Assembly (NCBI GenBank): GCA_027924585.1
Contig: BSBM01000092.1
Coordinates: 6,859,001-6,923,000, forward strand
Direction: 5' to 3'
DNA from: Larix kaempferi
Lineage: Eukaryota > Streptophyta > Pinopsida > Pinales > Pinaceae
DNA length: 64,000 nucleotides
In this document: positions 40,779 to 52,689 of the stretch, one piece after another
Layout of the letters: the number at the start of each line of letters is the position of its first letter
Numbering within the stretch: position 1 is the first letter of the stretch
Position numbers and translations under genes: made by a program
Notes under the pieces: generated by a model
Seen by the model: the letters and a program-made list of their open reading frames with translations, nothing else
Database searches by the model: none
Told to the model about the DNA's origin: nothing

Positions 40779-43700
40779 TGTTAACACTTAGATTTTATTC
40801 CGGTTGTAAGAAAATAAGACCTAAGGTAACCTATTTCAAACCAAGCTTTAGGTAGAAGAACTAGCCATTTTTCTCTACCAGAGAGGGCTCTCTCAGGATA
40901 TATATATGAAGGCTAAAATATACAAAGGTTTCCTTAAAACTTATCAAAAGATATTTTCTGGTCGAAAAGGTAAACAAGAAACATTGGGCATGGAGTCAAA
41001 GCCTTCAAAATATGTAATAAACCAGCAAGAGATTTTCACCATAAAGATTTTCACAGAGGCAAGATAGTAATCATGTTACAGTCAATTTGATTTTTCAGGC
41101 GACACAGAAAGAAGTAAAGACATTCCATCAACAACAGGTATCTATCCAGGATAAATCTATTGTCAACTTTGGAGAATAAAATGGATATTTAAATGCAGAT
41201 AAAATGAGGCATAACCAGTATGAATCTCAAATTATTTCAAATGTTCATTTAAATATAGAAGAAAAACACCATGGGAGATATAACGAGGAAGATAAACATG
41301 CACATATAAGGATAAGGAAAATAACAGACTGCAAGACTGATTAACTCATGAATCTCTGTATCAAAAGATAGGTATCATCACTGTACTGCCTTTATTTCAA
41401 AAATAAACTTCAAAACATACTTGTTTCTCAAAAATTTTCCAACCCTTTCAACAATGACCTCCATTGTTTTTTATACAAAATTTTCAGAAGAAGCTCCACA
41501 TAACTGCTTCTTCTAACTAATAATTAAAAGTATTTAACTAAAGATAACTGTCTTCGAGTAACCCATAACTGTCTTTCAAATAATATTACAAATTTAAAAT
41601 AAAAAGTCTTTTTGCCACTTGGCAAGACTTTTGGATATCATCATTTTTGTCACATGGCAAGAATTTCAAATGCATTTAAGTATGAACAGAATATCTGGTC
41701 TTTCCATACTTCTCTACATAATTCCACTGGTCAGCCGTGGTTAGGTCATAATTTTTCATTTCTTTCACCAAGACTCGCATCTCGATATGACCTGCATAAG
41801 AAATAGGAAGAAGGTTTGCGCAAGTTAAAATCAGCATATTTAAAATTTCAAATTCCCCTGACATTTTCTCCATTAGAATTTTTCCTGTGAGCATGTGATC
41901 TATCTGCTGGAATTTTCGGTGATCCATCCTGATATCAAACAGTAATCTTTTATAATCAGCTGGAGGAATTAATTCATTATTTTCGTTCCAGAAAGCTGGG
42001 AATCCCTTGTTCACTAACTTGTCAAATTGCTTTTTGAATTGGATTACTTCTTTCCTTATTTCTCCTGCTTTGGCCTCGATGTTTTCGATATGTGAGTATT
42101 TTCCCAAGATCCTTCTGGCCCAAGTGATGACAGAAATTCTGTTTGTTATACTCATGGCCGTCAGGTCTGCCTCGGATAAACTATTTAAAAATGTAATTGC
42201 TCTCTGGGCTATCTCTTTCGGCTTTCTATTTAACCCTTCCCTGACTGCTCGACAACTGTCGAAGGCATCTTTGGCTACCTTTTCCTTAACTCTTATATAA
42301 TCCAGATATGGCCTAAGTTTTTCAGCTTCTTTGATGATCTGGTCCCACACCATATGTTTACATCCCTGCATAGAAGCTTGTCCTGTTGCATGAGCAGCCA
42401 ATCCTTTATTATTACTGCTCAATTCCTGATTATTTGCCTGCAAAGTTTTTATTTCTTTTTCTTTTGCTTCATTTTCCTCTTTTAATTTTTGTATTTCTGC
42501 TTTCAACAATTTGATTTCATTATCCTTCAAAATTATTTGTGACATAGCCTGCAAAATCCCATCTACACCGTTCTTATCCTCTTATGGGCCTGCCTGTACT
42601 TGCTGCTGACTGTTCTCTGCTAGTTGTTTTTTCATTGTTGCCAACTGTTCTTCCAAAATGAACCTTTCTTTTTCCCAGTAGTCCTTTTCGTCAGACAGCT
42701 TTAATAATTTATCTGTGACATCATTGACTTCGTTAGATAACTCTTCTTTCTCTTTTTCTAATATAGTCAATTCTGCACCTTGAATGAGTACAGCATCTGG
42801 GATTTTTAACTTTCGTCTCAATGTTAAAATCATTTCTTCCTTCTCCTGGAGCAGTTTGGTAGCTGCAGCTCCATCTTTATTAGTTAAGTCCATTTGCAGC
42901 TTCTTAATTTGATGTTGTCGAGACTTATTCTCTGCCTTTTCTTGTCTCAACTGATTATTTAATTTGTCTACTGAATTCTTTAGTTTGTTTGCTCTCAATG
43001 TGGCCCCCAAATAGTCTGAGTATATAACCTCTCCAGCTTGTCTATGTAACAAAATTTTGTCAGGGGCATTTATCTTTGACAAATCTACACTCATCTCTGA
43101 GATCTTGTCTTTGGTCACAACTGAAAATTTTAAAGAATTTTCTTTGATGTTCCTGCTGGTGAATAAGCTTACTTCATTGTTTGATATATTTCTGACCTTT
43201 GGAAACAATAGACTTGTTTGTTTCGCAGATTCCTGTTTGTTTTTACTATGTTCATTAAATACATCCATGAAATTTTTAGGTCTATTTACATCATCCCCTA
43301 CAGGGGTCTCTTCAATATTATATTCCCTCACTGTAACCTCTGGTATTTCATTTTCTGTAGCTTTTGCTTCTTCTGAAATGGTTGTCAATTCCTGTGACTC
43401 ATCAGTTTTCAATCGTTTTCCTTTTTCTGTCTCTTCATCATCAATGATCATAATGTCCTGTATAGGTCTTTTGGACCCCACTAATGCAGTATTGATTTCG
43501 CTTTCTGTTTCTGCCATTGTTTCTTCCAATGACCTTTCTTTGTCGGACTTGTCTGGGATAATTTCTTCTTTGTATTCGAGCCAATTGGCTCTGTCTGCCA
43601 TCCCTTCAACAGTTTGATGATTCAGAGCCTTAATACGATGCTCAATTCTTCTTTTGGATATGATATTCAATGGGTCATATTCCAAGGCTGCATCTGTCTC

Positions 43701-45828
43701 AAAATTCATGTCTTTTAACAATTTCTCTATATATACAGCAGCGTTCTTATTCTTTATTGTAAACGGACCTAGTGTGAAAGGGTACTTAATGTCCGTTGCT
43801 TGTCTGTGGACTAAAAAATTGTTATCTTCTACAATCAATTTCTGTCTTAAAAACTCCAAGGCAAAAATCCTCAAGGTGAGGAATGCTGGTAGCACATAGG
43901 GTTTATGCTTGAACCCATACAATCTGACCACTGTACTATCTTTTGATAAAAACCAGTCTCCTGTAGCATACTCTGTATTCAGTTGCATTGATACCTGGAT
44001 TTCCGGCAATACCCTAGGCAGACTTTTTCCGAAAATCATCTTAAAGATCGTCGAGAGTATGTAATTGATGAAATTGAAAATATTGTTTTCCAGTGGAGTT
44101 GCAAAAACAATCTCTGGGAACTGTAATTCTTCCTGGCTGGATACCATAATCATTTTCATTAAAAATGCTTGAAACCTGAAATGTCTGTGCGTGGAAAAAT
44201 TGACCATCTGGTCATGCATCCTTTCGGCTATGAAAGCTTCAAAATTTAATCGGGGAATTTGACTTTCGTCAATTCCCGACTGGACTATACTTATTCTGTA
44301 CAATAAACTCAATTGAAACTCAGTTATATACAAATCCGAATCTAACCCTAAAACTACGGCCAACAGTGTCAAGACCAATTGGGTATTCTCATTAAAAAGG
44401 TTGATATCTAAAGGGTAAGGGAGTTCAGAAAGGCTAGTTTCTGGTCTGAGACACGTCGACAAAAACACTTCCTTATCACTCTGAGAAGCGTGGTGAAAAT
44501 TTTCAATAATCGACACCTCAGAAAAAACTTCAGGGTCGAGGGTTTGGGGAAAATCTATTTCTAGGGCTCTAATCACTTCGGCTGGTTCAATTTTGCAGAT
44601 GGCTCTAGTTTTCTGACTGTTTAAAACAACTTTTTCTTCCCATGAATAGTTTTCAGCACACCAGGAGACGAATTCTGGGAAAACAGGAAATTGATCAGGG
44701 CAAAAAGCTATTAGAGATGACTGGTGAACTCTATGCGGGTCTATACCCTCTTTTAACAGCTCAGATAACTTCACTTTTACATAGGAGACCGGGAACCTAA
44801 TAAGGGTATCGAAAACATCTTCATCTCTGTCTTCTAGGGCATCTTTTGACCTAAAAACGTCTATATCTTGTACAGTCTCCATCTAAATGCTTCTTTTAAA
44901 CAAAATTCTGTTTAAAGAGAGTGACAGGTCACCAGACCCTACCTGTAAATGCTTGCTTTTCGCCTTCTGTCGCAATCGCCGGCTTCCACCAGTCTTCGGA
45001 GCTCTCCAGGATAACGACACATACAAAATGCCGTTATGTGGAGCCCTTTCTTTTTATATAAGCTTTTTTAGAATAACCTCCTTGCACCTTTATGAACGTG
45101 GGTCATTTTCAACCATTGATCTTTGAACCATCATTTTGAACCGTCAGATCTTGTCCCTCTTTATTGCACCGGCGGTATCCGCGATCGAAAAGGTGGTTTC
45201 CTTTTCCGGTTTGCTACCCGCGCGGATGCACCATCTGCTGACACCTGTTAAGGCAGTTTATTCTCCGCGACCGCTTTCCTTTATATCCCGTGCGCATGTT
45301 CCTGGCCGCGGATGAAACGCTGGCCGTTGATTTGATTGAAGCATGTATTGGCCTTCCGATCCGTGCAAAGTATAGTGCCACGTGCAACGGCCTTATCAGT
45401 CCATTCCTTGTTCGCCACCTGTTAGGTCCCATCTTGCCACGTAATGTACCTTTCCACATTCTTATAATCGGTGGTTCCGCGCGGTGTTATAGTGGTTTCC
45501 GATACCACTTTCTCCAAGCGCGGATGAATAAATATGGGACATGTGCCTTGGTGGTATTATGTCCGCTACCACCCTCCACCGTTTGTTGGCGATTACATTG
45601 GCGACGCGGGGTTAATATGGACCGTTGATCTGGATCTATGCTATCTCCGCCGACGAAACTTGACTGGGGTTTAATCTTTACATTATATTTGCTGGCGGAC
45701 TTTATACTTATGGGTTTTTCTCCTATTCTTTTATATAAAAACCTTCAACTCAACCCCTTTTTGTGATGATTCTTTCTCTTAGGGCCTTTTAGCAAAAATT
45801 TCAATTTTCTTCAGACCTGGTGTCAACA
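40779..45828 (-). repeat. Element G 5' LTR (5,050 bp) with interrupted ORF
   Basis: Same length as the 3' LTR with no indels. Its internal ORF is stopped by one substitution at 42584. The outer end is followed by the target duplication GTATG. Confidence 0.95.
41676..44882 (-). pseudogene. LTR-resident ORF, 5' LTR copy, one nonsense mutation
   Basis: Same reading frame as 30373-33579. It is open for 766 codons (44882-42585), then codon 767 is TAA (42584-42582) where the other copy has GAA; it stays open from there to the same stop codon. A methionine at 42554 would allow a 292-residue C-terminal product. Because both LTRs are copied from one template, the stop most likely arose after insertion. 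The truncated product would lose the end of the coiled coil and the C-terminal domain. Confidence 0.92.
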
Positions 45829-45833
45829 GTATG

Positions 45834-46109
45834 CATATGCAAACAGATGCCATGTTCAAGAGTGACTAAGTACTGTCGTAACTACAATGAAACACAAATT
45901 ATTTCCTTATCCCCATCATGATTGATGATTATCTCTTTTTTTTAATGATCTTGAGGAGGGTAACAGATGCTCAGTATAGCTCATACTTTGGATGATTCCA
46001 ATCCCAAATGTTTTATGGATATGAGATAGGAGGGGTTCATCCCAAAACGAGCCCTTCGATGTCAGATTTTAACGATTCCAAAGAAGGTAAAATCGATGTC
46101 ATTTCACAC
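45834..46109 (-). other. Element D 3' untranslated region, inner part
   Basis: Continuation of the region left of element G. The first bases align to element C near 57060-57090 (GATGC, TGTTCAA-G-GTGAC). No gene. Confidence 0.6.
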
Positions 46110-46440
46110 TTAGAGAGTCTGAAAAGAACTAAAGAAGACTCCAAAGGTTATTTTTCGTAAAGGTTATTCTCTTCACCCGAAAAAGGATAAAACAATGTGA
46201 AAGAGAACTCTTCTGGTCATGGTTAATCAAAGTGCTCCTTTTTCGTAAATAGTACCTCCTCATCCGAAAAAGGGGTGAACTATCATAAGGAAGACAATCA
46301 TTCAAATACTTTTACAATCATGAAAGCATAAAGTTCACTTGGATATATTTTCATATTTAGGGAGTCTGAAAAGAGATTAAAGAGGAACTCCAAGGGGTTC
46401 CTTTTTCGTGGGAGTTTTACGAGCCCGAAAAAGTGATAAA
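46110..46440. repeat. Hairpin modules with TTTTTCG/CGAAAAA arms (three in element D)
   Basis: Arms at 46151-46157/46178-46184 (extended by GG), 46236-46244/46264-46272 and 46400-46408/46426-46433. As in element A, the first and third are preceded by a GAGTCTGAAAAG...ACTCC block. Confidence 0.75.
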
Positions 46441-46753
46441 AGATAACTCGGTAACTTATTCTCATCATTTTACGAGCATGAGAAAGAACCAAGAGTAAGC
46501 TCGGTGCCATTAATGTTTTAATTTAATGAGTAGCATAATAGCACAAAAATGCTCACGAGTTGTTCACAATTGAAAACAAGTGTGAAATGACCACAATAGC
46601 GTCGAAAAGTTATAATGATGCTTTACTTTACCTGTTGACTCCAAAAATTAGGTTAAAATGAGAAATTAGGTGTTTAGACACAAAAATATTTCCAACTATA
46701 GAAAAAATTGACCCATAAAAGAATAAATCAAACTAAGAATATTCCATTTTTGA

Positions 46754-46760
46754 TATAAAA
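46754..46760 (+). promoter_or_regulatory. TATA box of the antisense PMD pseudogene (element D)
   Basis: TATAAAA, about 135 bp before the donor-like CAG|GTCAGCC at 46893/46894. Position matches elements A and C. Confidence 0.5.
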
Positions 46761-46893
46761 AGGGCCAAATAGTAAAAAATAGTTATCATTGTTTTTTACC
46801 AAATTGGGAGGAGTGAAAACACCATTTGGAGTCAATTTTCAAGTGCCGATTGTGGGAATTTCAGCCAGCCATTTCTGACACCATCAATTTCAG

Positions 46894-47219
46894 GTCAGCC
46901 TAAACCTTATCCTCTTAATTTGTAGTCGATTAGATTTGCTTTTAATTTCCATTTTTGGAGTTTTAGAGCTCATAGAATGGGGGGATTGTGCACCCTCTAG
47001 GCGATGCACTTTCCCCTTACGGGAAGTGTGTCTACGGCTCTCTAATGCACTTTGCATATGGGTAATATGCATCATCGTCGCATTGTGTGAACTAACAGGG
47101 TACGTCGGTGCAATTCGGCCCATTAAACCATGAAATATGCTCACAAATCCCAATCCAAAAGGCATAGCATGGTTCTAATACTTATTTAAATGTTGTTTGG
47201 ACAAGTTTGGGTCACTAAA
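46894..47219 (+). other. Former 5'UTR intron of the D PMD gene
   Basis: The donor is still GT; the acceptor AG before the ATG has been lost (CACTAAAATGG). Inside are imperfect palindromes such as TGCATAT-GGGTA-ATATGCA near 47052-47072 and CACTTTCCC...GGGAAGTG near 47008-47028. Confidence 0.5.
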
Positions 47220-48423
47220 ATGGTTCGGCAGAAAGAAAGAGAGAATGAAATCGAGGATTCCCAAGCGGAAAATGATCCTCATTCCATGAACGTGCTCCAA
47301 CAATGTGGTTTGCTCAAATTCTTTCACATCTAAGGAATGAGAGCCCAATTTCCATTGCTGGAGTATTTGATTAGATTGTGGGATCTAGAGGAACAGTACT
47401 TTTGAGTTGGTGTTCATACACTGACCATATATGTACAGGACATTTATTTCCTATTTTCTAGGTAGGGTATCCCAGTTTCATTATCAGGGCCACATGGTAG
47501 TGACCAATCCATGGAGAGATTAGTGGCTCAGTTTTGTACACCTAGTACTCAGATGCTTGCTGGGAAGATTCCCATGAAGGCTGTGAGGGATCGATAACTG
47601 CGTACATTTCTATTCACCATAGAGAGAGTGGCGGGGAGAAGGGATCCTCATCAGGCCACGAAGGCACATATGTTGTGTGTAGTAGAGTGCATGGCCCCAA
47701 CAGTGTTCAACTGGTGCGAGGGACTCCTCTCAAATCTCATAGATCATATCACTAAGTGTCACTGATGTTAGTTGAACCAACTCGGCTATGGTTTGATTGT
47801 AGTCTCGTTATTCTTGGAACAAGTCCCTCTACTACGTCCTCAGGTGGAGATAGAGGATATAGATCTGAGATATCCTCATATGGTTCGTTGGTTTGAGTTT
47901 ATGGCCTGCCATGAAGGTGGGGGCCCCATCCTCAGTTATGGTCCCGCGTTCTTCAGGTGGTTACGAGGACAAATCCTCATGGTTGAGGATTACCCATATG
48001 CGGCACAAACTTCAGAGGTGACCCAAACTTGGCTCTTCCCGATGGGGAGCAGTGGGGGAACCTAGGTAAGAATGAAAACTTTGTTGTGTTTTCCATTTTA
48101 TGATTTTTTATGTTTTTGGAGTAGCACTAATAGTTTACATATGTGGTGTAGATGTTGTTCCACTTCGAACATTGGGTGCTTCTTCGATCGAGCGAAGAGC
48201 AATGGTGCGTGATATAGATGTTGTGCACTAGGATGCGGCCAAGGAGTTGACTGAGCTGGAGGATAACCTCCAGAGATTGACGTTGTACATACCAGATGCT
48301 TCTATAGATGAGCTACATCGTCGTTACCAGTTCCATACTGTAGGAGTTTCGGCACGTTTTGTTCCACTGCTCCGTAGAGTATCCAAGACCATCATCTATT
48401 ATCATGAGCATCCTAGGGATTAG
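47220..48423 (+). pseudogene. PMD-like antisense gene of element D, broken
   Basis: The start ATG corresponds to that of A and C. LLKFFHI, LWDLEEQYF, VQDIYFL, then FLEQVP and MVEDYPYA can be read in order, with stops early in exon 1 and at least one frameshift near its end. Donor AG|GTAAGA (48065/48066) and acceptor GTGTAG (48151) define an 86-bp intron in the position of the A and C introns. Exon 2 (48152-48423) reads DVVPLRTLGASS with one internal TAG and ends HEHPRD. Confidence 0.8.
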
Positions 48424-48687
48424 TTCATGTGTGATGTGTATGTATTGAAAGCTATGAGCTTCATATTTTTGTATCTATGACCTACTGAAATCTCATATGA
48501 TTCAGAACATGTAAATTATCTATGGGATCGTGTACATGTTTAACTTATACTATAGATAATTTACATGTTATCTCAATTTTACGCATCTGTTTGATAGAAT
48601 GTTTTATGAATGTGCAATGTACCAATCCAATATGAAATTGGACATGGAGTCAGCAATGGTGTTCATGTCTCTAGAGATTTGCAGGTC

Positions 48688-49016
48688 TTAAATGGATTCA
48701 AAAGACCTCTCCAAGGGACTTACTTGTCGGAATAGATGGAGTAGCATGGGATCATAGATAACATAGACACGGTTAAGATGGGAAACCACTAATTGTGAGT
48801 CAAGGTGGATGACAATGTGATCCATACCTAGGGAAAGAGTGTCATTCAACAATCCAATCATCGCATCGTACTCAACACCATTTTTGGTTGTGTATCCTAG
48901 ACAACTTCCTCCTGAACTAATGAGCTCGTCAATGGGGGAATATAGTACCATGTTGCCAAAGCTAGACTTCGGGTATGCCGGTTGGCACCATCTGCAAATC
49001 CAAAACACGTTTCCAT
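48688..49016 (-). pseudogene. Archaeal-type RNase H of element D, broken
   Basis: It starts METCFGFADGAN (first catalytic Asp present), then shifts frame and continues YDAMIGLLND and HLDSQLVVSHLN, ending in LERSFESI. It sits after the integrase as in element A. The frameshift makes it non-functional. Confidence 0.8.
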
Positions 49017-49118
49017 CTCCACATCTAGGAAGAACATGGTATAAGCGTACAGATAATATCCTAACACACTCAAAGTAAAGCGCCACACCAATATACATAG
49101 TAGTAATGCATAAAATAC

Positions 49119-49290
49119 TTAGGCATAGTACCACTTTAGGAAGAGTCCATTGCGAGGCTCTCCTAAAGATATCCTATCATAGTCTTCTAGTTCATATGCC
49201 CCCTTTTCCAAAACATGCTTAACTACATATGGACCATGCCAGATGGACTCAAGTTTTCCTGCCCCCAGCTTATCATGTTTTTGGTTGTAG
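49119..49290 (-). pseudogene. Integrase C-terminus of element D, truncated by element F
   Basis: About 57 residues matching the pol C-terminus of A and C (KLGAGKLESIWHGPYVV, EPRNGLFLKWYYA). Upstream sequence is replaced at 49296 by an LTR in the other orientation. Confidence 0.88.
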
Positions 49291-49295
49291 GTGAG

Positions 49296-50726
49296 TGTTA
49301 GCACCATGTTTGTGCTAAGCTCAAGACTACCACCAAGGAGATCTACATGTCAAATTTACATACTTGCCATACCAGTGTTCAAGTCAGATTAATAAGAAAA
49401 CAAATTTTCAAATTCCACGAAATTTTATGTGAAGGACATGGCTAATTTTGATGAAAATGACTGTTTTAGTCACCTTTTTCCAACAACTGTTTCTGCCAAA
49501 GCAGGGTGACTTTGGAGAAACCGAGAGACATTTTTCTTTAGAACGGACCAATATAAAATAACCTCTCTCTGTTTTCATACAGGTGTCACGGTTTGAGATA
49601 ACCGAGGAGATCTTTACAAGGTAAATTTCTAGAATTTACATTTACTGCCTGAGTCATCAACTTCAAAGACCGATTCCGATGAGCTGGAGAGGAATATGAG
49701 GAAATGGAGACGTGGGTTTTGTCGGGGACATGCCCAATTACAAAATATTCTCTTGGTATTTACACATCTATCACCGTTGGATATATACATTCGGGGCTCC
49801 AAAGTTCATTTTTAGCAGTCCGTGATCGGAAATGAAGAACTCGGTCATAACAAACTCCTTGAAAGCGTGCAATCTGTTAGCCATGTGTCATCATGTTTGT
49901 AACCACTTATGTTTATAGATGCTAGGGTAGAGAAATTCGAGCTTGAGAGATGAGGATAGCCTCTCCTATATAATATTTGTAATAGGAAAAGCTAGAGGTT
50001 CGTTTTTCATTTGGGGGATTCTCAAGAGCTGAGAGGCTCTTCATTGTACATGCTTTCCATTTTCAGTTATGAATAAAGCTACAGAGATGGAATACTGTGA
50101 GTGTTTCCATGGCTGAGATTCTTGTTCCATCAGTCTCTTTAGTAAGTAAATATTCTATGTGATTGTATTTCATGTTTACACTCCATTATGTCTTTGTTTT
50201 CATGTTTGGACAACAGTATTATGAACCATAATTCATCTTACATGCTCTGGGTTCATTGTCCAAGCATTTTAAACATTTCTTCTAAAGTCTTGCAAAATTC
50301 ACCCAAGTTAGGTGCTCTGTTTGATGGTCTATCTTCTTTGTCTTCTAATTCACCTGCAAAAACCTCAAAACATAAGAGCTAATGTCTACCCTGCCTCTGT
50401 CCATGATCCTTCCTAGCCCCTACCGCTAGCAACCCAATTCAGACCTGATTATTGACTCCATTTCCCAATGGTCTCTTCCATGAATGTCTTACCCAAACTC
50501 CAAAAACAAACTTCCCTACCAGAAATATGACCTTCTGGATGTGCTTTGATTGAACATCTTGAGTAGGAAGACTCTGTGTTTTTCATTGATTATTTTTCAG
50601 TCTTCTATAAAAATCTAGGAGAGATCCCTCTCTGGTTGTATAGGTCAAAGTGCAGCCTAAAGTAGTTTGTGGTTACCCCATCTTGGCCTTCTCCCACAAC
50701 CTTGGGGGTCAATTTGGGTGTTAACA
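49296..50726 (+). repeat. Element F 5' LTR (1,431 bp)
   Basis: Starts TGTTAGCACC and ends GGTGTTAACA, on the plus strand, with a TATA box TATATAAT (49967-49974) and AATAAA (50072-50077) at suitable spacing. A decayed tRNA-Asp primer site follows. The left target copy would be GTGAG (49291-49295). No second LTR was found in the window. Confidence 0.75.
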
Positions 50727-50729
50727 TAT

Positions 50730-50748
50730 TAGCACCATTGCCGGGGAT
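50730..50748 (+). promoter_or_regulatory. Element F primer-binding site, decayed tRNA-Asp type
   Basis: TAGCACCATTGCCGGGGAT differs from the tRNA-Asp site of element G at three positions, all G to A at CpG sites, as expected from methylcytosine deamination. Confidence 0.7.
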
Positions 50749-51620
50749 GAGAGTCATATCATCCCTGGGAGAACGACAAACTTTCAGATCTTATTGTTGA
50801 TGGTGAACAATAGTCAGACATTGAGAAGGTTTTGTACCATTCACCTGGTGACTCCACTCATCAAGATTTCAGTATGAAGGTGACTCCACTGGGAGGATTG
50901 GTGACTCCGTCTCAAAATGTTGAAGGTTTCATGGCGACTCCACTATTAGAGAGCTTCAAAGTTTGAAGTGCTGATTTAGTTTCTTCATCAAATGAAAATG
51001 ATAGGGTATGTGGCAAATCCTACTTCTATTGAGGGTTTTAAAGAATATTTTGATATGTTTGATGATGACCAAATTGGAGAATATTTATAAAAAAATTTAT
51101 CCATATAATTGAATTCATGTAAATGTTCTTCCGAAGATAAGGCCAGTTTCTTAAAAGAATTTGTTGAAAAACTTAATGGAGAACTTGAGGCCCTGGAAGA
51201 CCAAATTCAGTCCCAAGACTTCCACTTGTCTTCTAAAAAATCTTTTCAGCTGCCTCTAAATGTTAATATTGGAAAATGTTTTGTGTCTAGAGATGAGTTT
51301 TAGGATCCAAAACAATACATGCAAGTAGAAGACACATATGGAGAATCCATGTATGATGACCAAGTTATAAATTGCCGTAGGAGGTAGCAAAACATCAGTG
51401 ATTTTTATGACCCTATTAGTGAATATATGGAAGGGTTTTTCAGTTTGAATTTGGAGCCATATTTTCACTTTGAAAATAAAAAGAATCACTGTTTTCCTAG
51501 GCTGTCATATTCTCTGTCATTGGTTGATTTCAAGCACATTAAAGGAGTCAAATTGTTCAACCATTTGCTGTATTGGCTCTATTGGCATTTCTATGTTACT
51601 TAATTGAGAAGAGAGATCGA
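50749..51620 (+). pseudogene. Element F internal region, decayed ORF of unknown type
   Basis: A single plus-strand frame can be traced through about five stops from 50870 to 51600: VTPLGGLVTPSQNVEGF, FLKEFVEKLNGELEAL, EPYFHFENKKNHCFP and LSLVDFKHIKGVKLF. It lies where gag is expected, but I cannot match it to a Gag domain. Protease, RT and integrase are not seen after it, so F may be a non-autonomous element or cut short. Confidence 0.4.
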
Positions 51621-52689
51621 CATTTTAGAGTAGGTGCATAGTTTGAATAAGCTCACAGTTGAGCATCTCTTTTAGTTTGCAGCATGTACAGCTCAGTTCT
51701 GGTTTGGTTTCAAGCATTCTTCAGTTTTCAGTTTTCAGAATGTACAGTCAGTTTTCAGTTTCAATTTTCGGTTCAAAAAATTTTAGGGTATTTTTTCAGC
51801 TTAAGGTTTCATCTTGGATTTGCAATGGATAACTGGGTGGTCACATATTAAGGTAGTGTCGAAGTTCTGCTTGGTTAAATAAAGCATAAAATTCCCAAGG
51901 TTCAAGAAGATAAACAAGCAAAAAATGAGCAAAGGAAGCTTTGAACAAAAAGAAAAAAGAGAATTTGAGAAAAAGAGGAAAAGGGTCTTCATAAATTGGC
52001 AAAAAAGTTGTTTTATAAACCTATATTAGCTTTATATATTTGAGCTAAGGTTTTAAAATTTTTATGAAGAATGGAAACAAAGGCTTTAAATTTTTATAAA
52101 TTCATATAGCCAAAGTTAAATTTTTATAAAAGCCATAATTTTAATTTTTATGAAACCTAGGTTTTGATTGAGCCAAAGCTTTAAATAAAATGGACCAAGG
52201 CATAGTGGGCCCAACCCAAGCCCAACACAGAGAGCGTTACAAGTGACCAAGTCTAAATTGGGGCCACGTTCACCACTACATCCCAAGCTCCAAGCACAAG
52301 AGCTTTGCCTTCTCTTTGTTCCTTGACATATGTTAAATGATGTGTTGTATATAAAGAGCAAGGATGCTCTTCTCCGTTTTCATGTGGGATAAGTCGCAAA
52401 CATAAAATATTTCTAAATTGCATCCAAAGTGACCATGCATTTGTCCAAAGGGGTATGCAGGTTTCGTGAGGGAGTGCTACCAGCCATTGGTGAATCGAGT
52501 TGCGAGAGAAAATATAAAAATTTCGCACCCATTGGAGCGTTCATTCATATTCATTCAGTCGTGGCATTTGAAGGAATGATTTGAAGTTAAATGATAATTA
52601 TTAAATTGACTGCTCGGTCAGTTGGACTCCATCGTTAGAGTTTATTGGAGTTTTTGTCCATTTCTTCAGAAGTAATGTGCAGGGATGGA
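51621..52689. other. Stretch with nothing recognised
   Basis: AT-rich. It holds short CAGTTTTCAG repeats near 51715-51770 and a TATATAAA near 52349-52356 that could belong to an old LTR, but no ends can be placed. Confidence 0.35.

Larger units (their letters stand above)
29476..45828 (-). mobile_element. Element G: young 16.35-kb Ty3/gypsy element with 5-kb LTRs that carry an ORF
   Basis: The insertion is flanked by a perfect duplication GTATG (29471-29475 and 45829-45833). Both LTRs are 5,050 bp. I count 27 substitutions and no indels between them (about 0.5 percent). In element order: 5' LTR (45828-40779), tRNA-Asp primer site, gag, an in-frame TGA, pol with protease, extra RNase H, RT, RNase H and integrase, a T/A run, and the 3' LTR (34525-29476). 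Gag and pol are otherwise open. The extra RNase H suggests the Tat side of the non-chromovirus clade; the tRNA-Asp primer is one I associate with Athila. Confidence 0.95.
27107..49290 (-). mobile_element. Element D: decayed Tat-like element, split by element G and cut by element F
   Basis: The parts read in the same order as element A: 3' LTR (27107-28457), polypurine tract, 3' untranslated region, then (after the 16.35-kb insertion 29476-45828 plus one target copy) hairpin modules, antisense PMD pseudogene, RNase H remnant and the integrase C-terminus. The integrase ends abruptly at 49291 where the LTR of element F starts; the rest of D is not in the window. The two halves around element G join into a sequence that matches element C near 57040-57090, which supports them being one element. 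Confidence 0.8.

Noticed and set aside
47772-48065. Seemingly separate 97-residue plus-strand gene
   Set aside because: It matches the end of the first coding exon of the PMD gene in A and C, so it is part of the D pseudogene.
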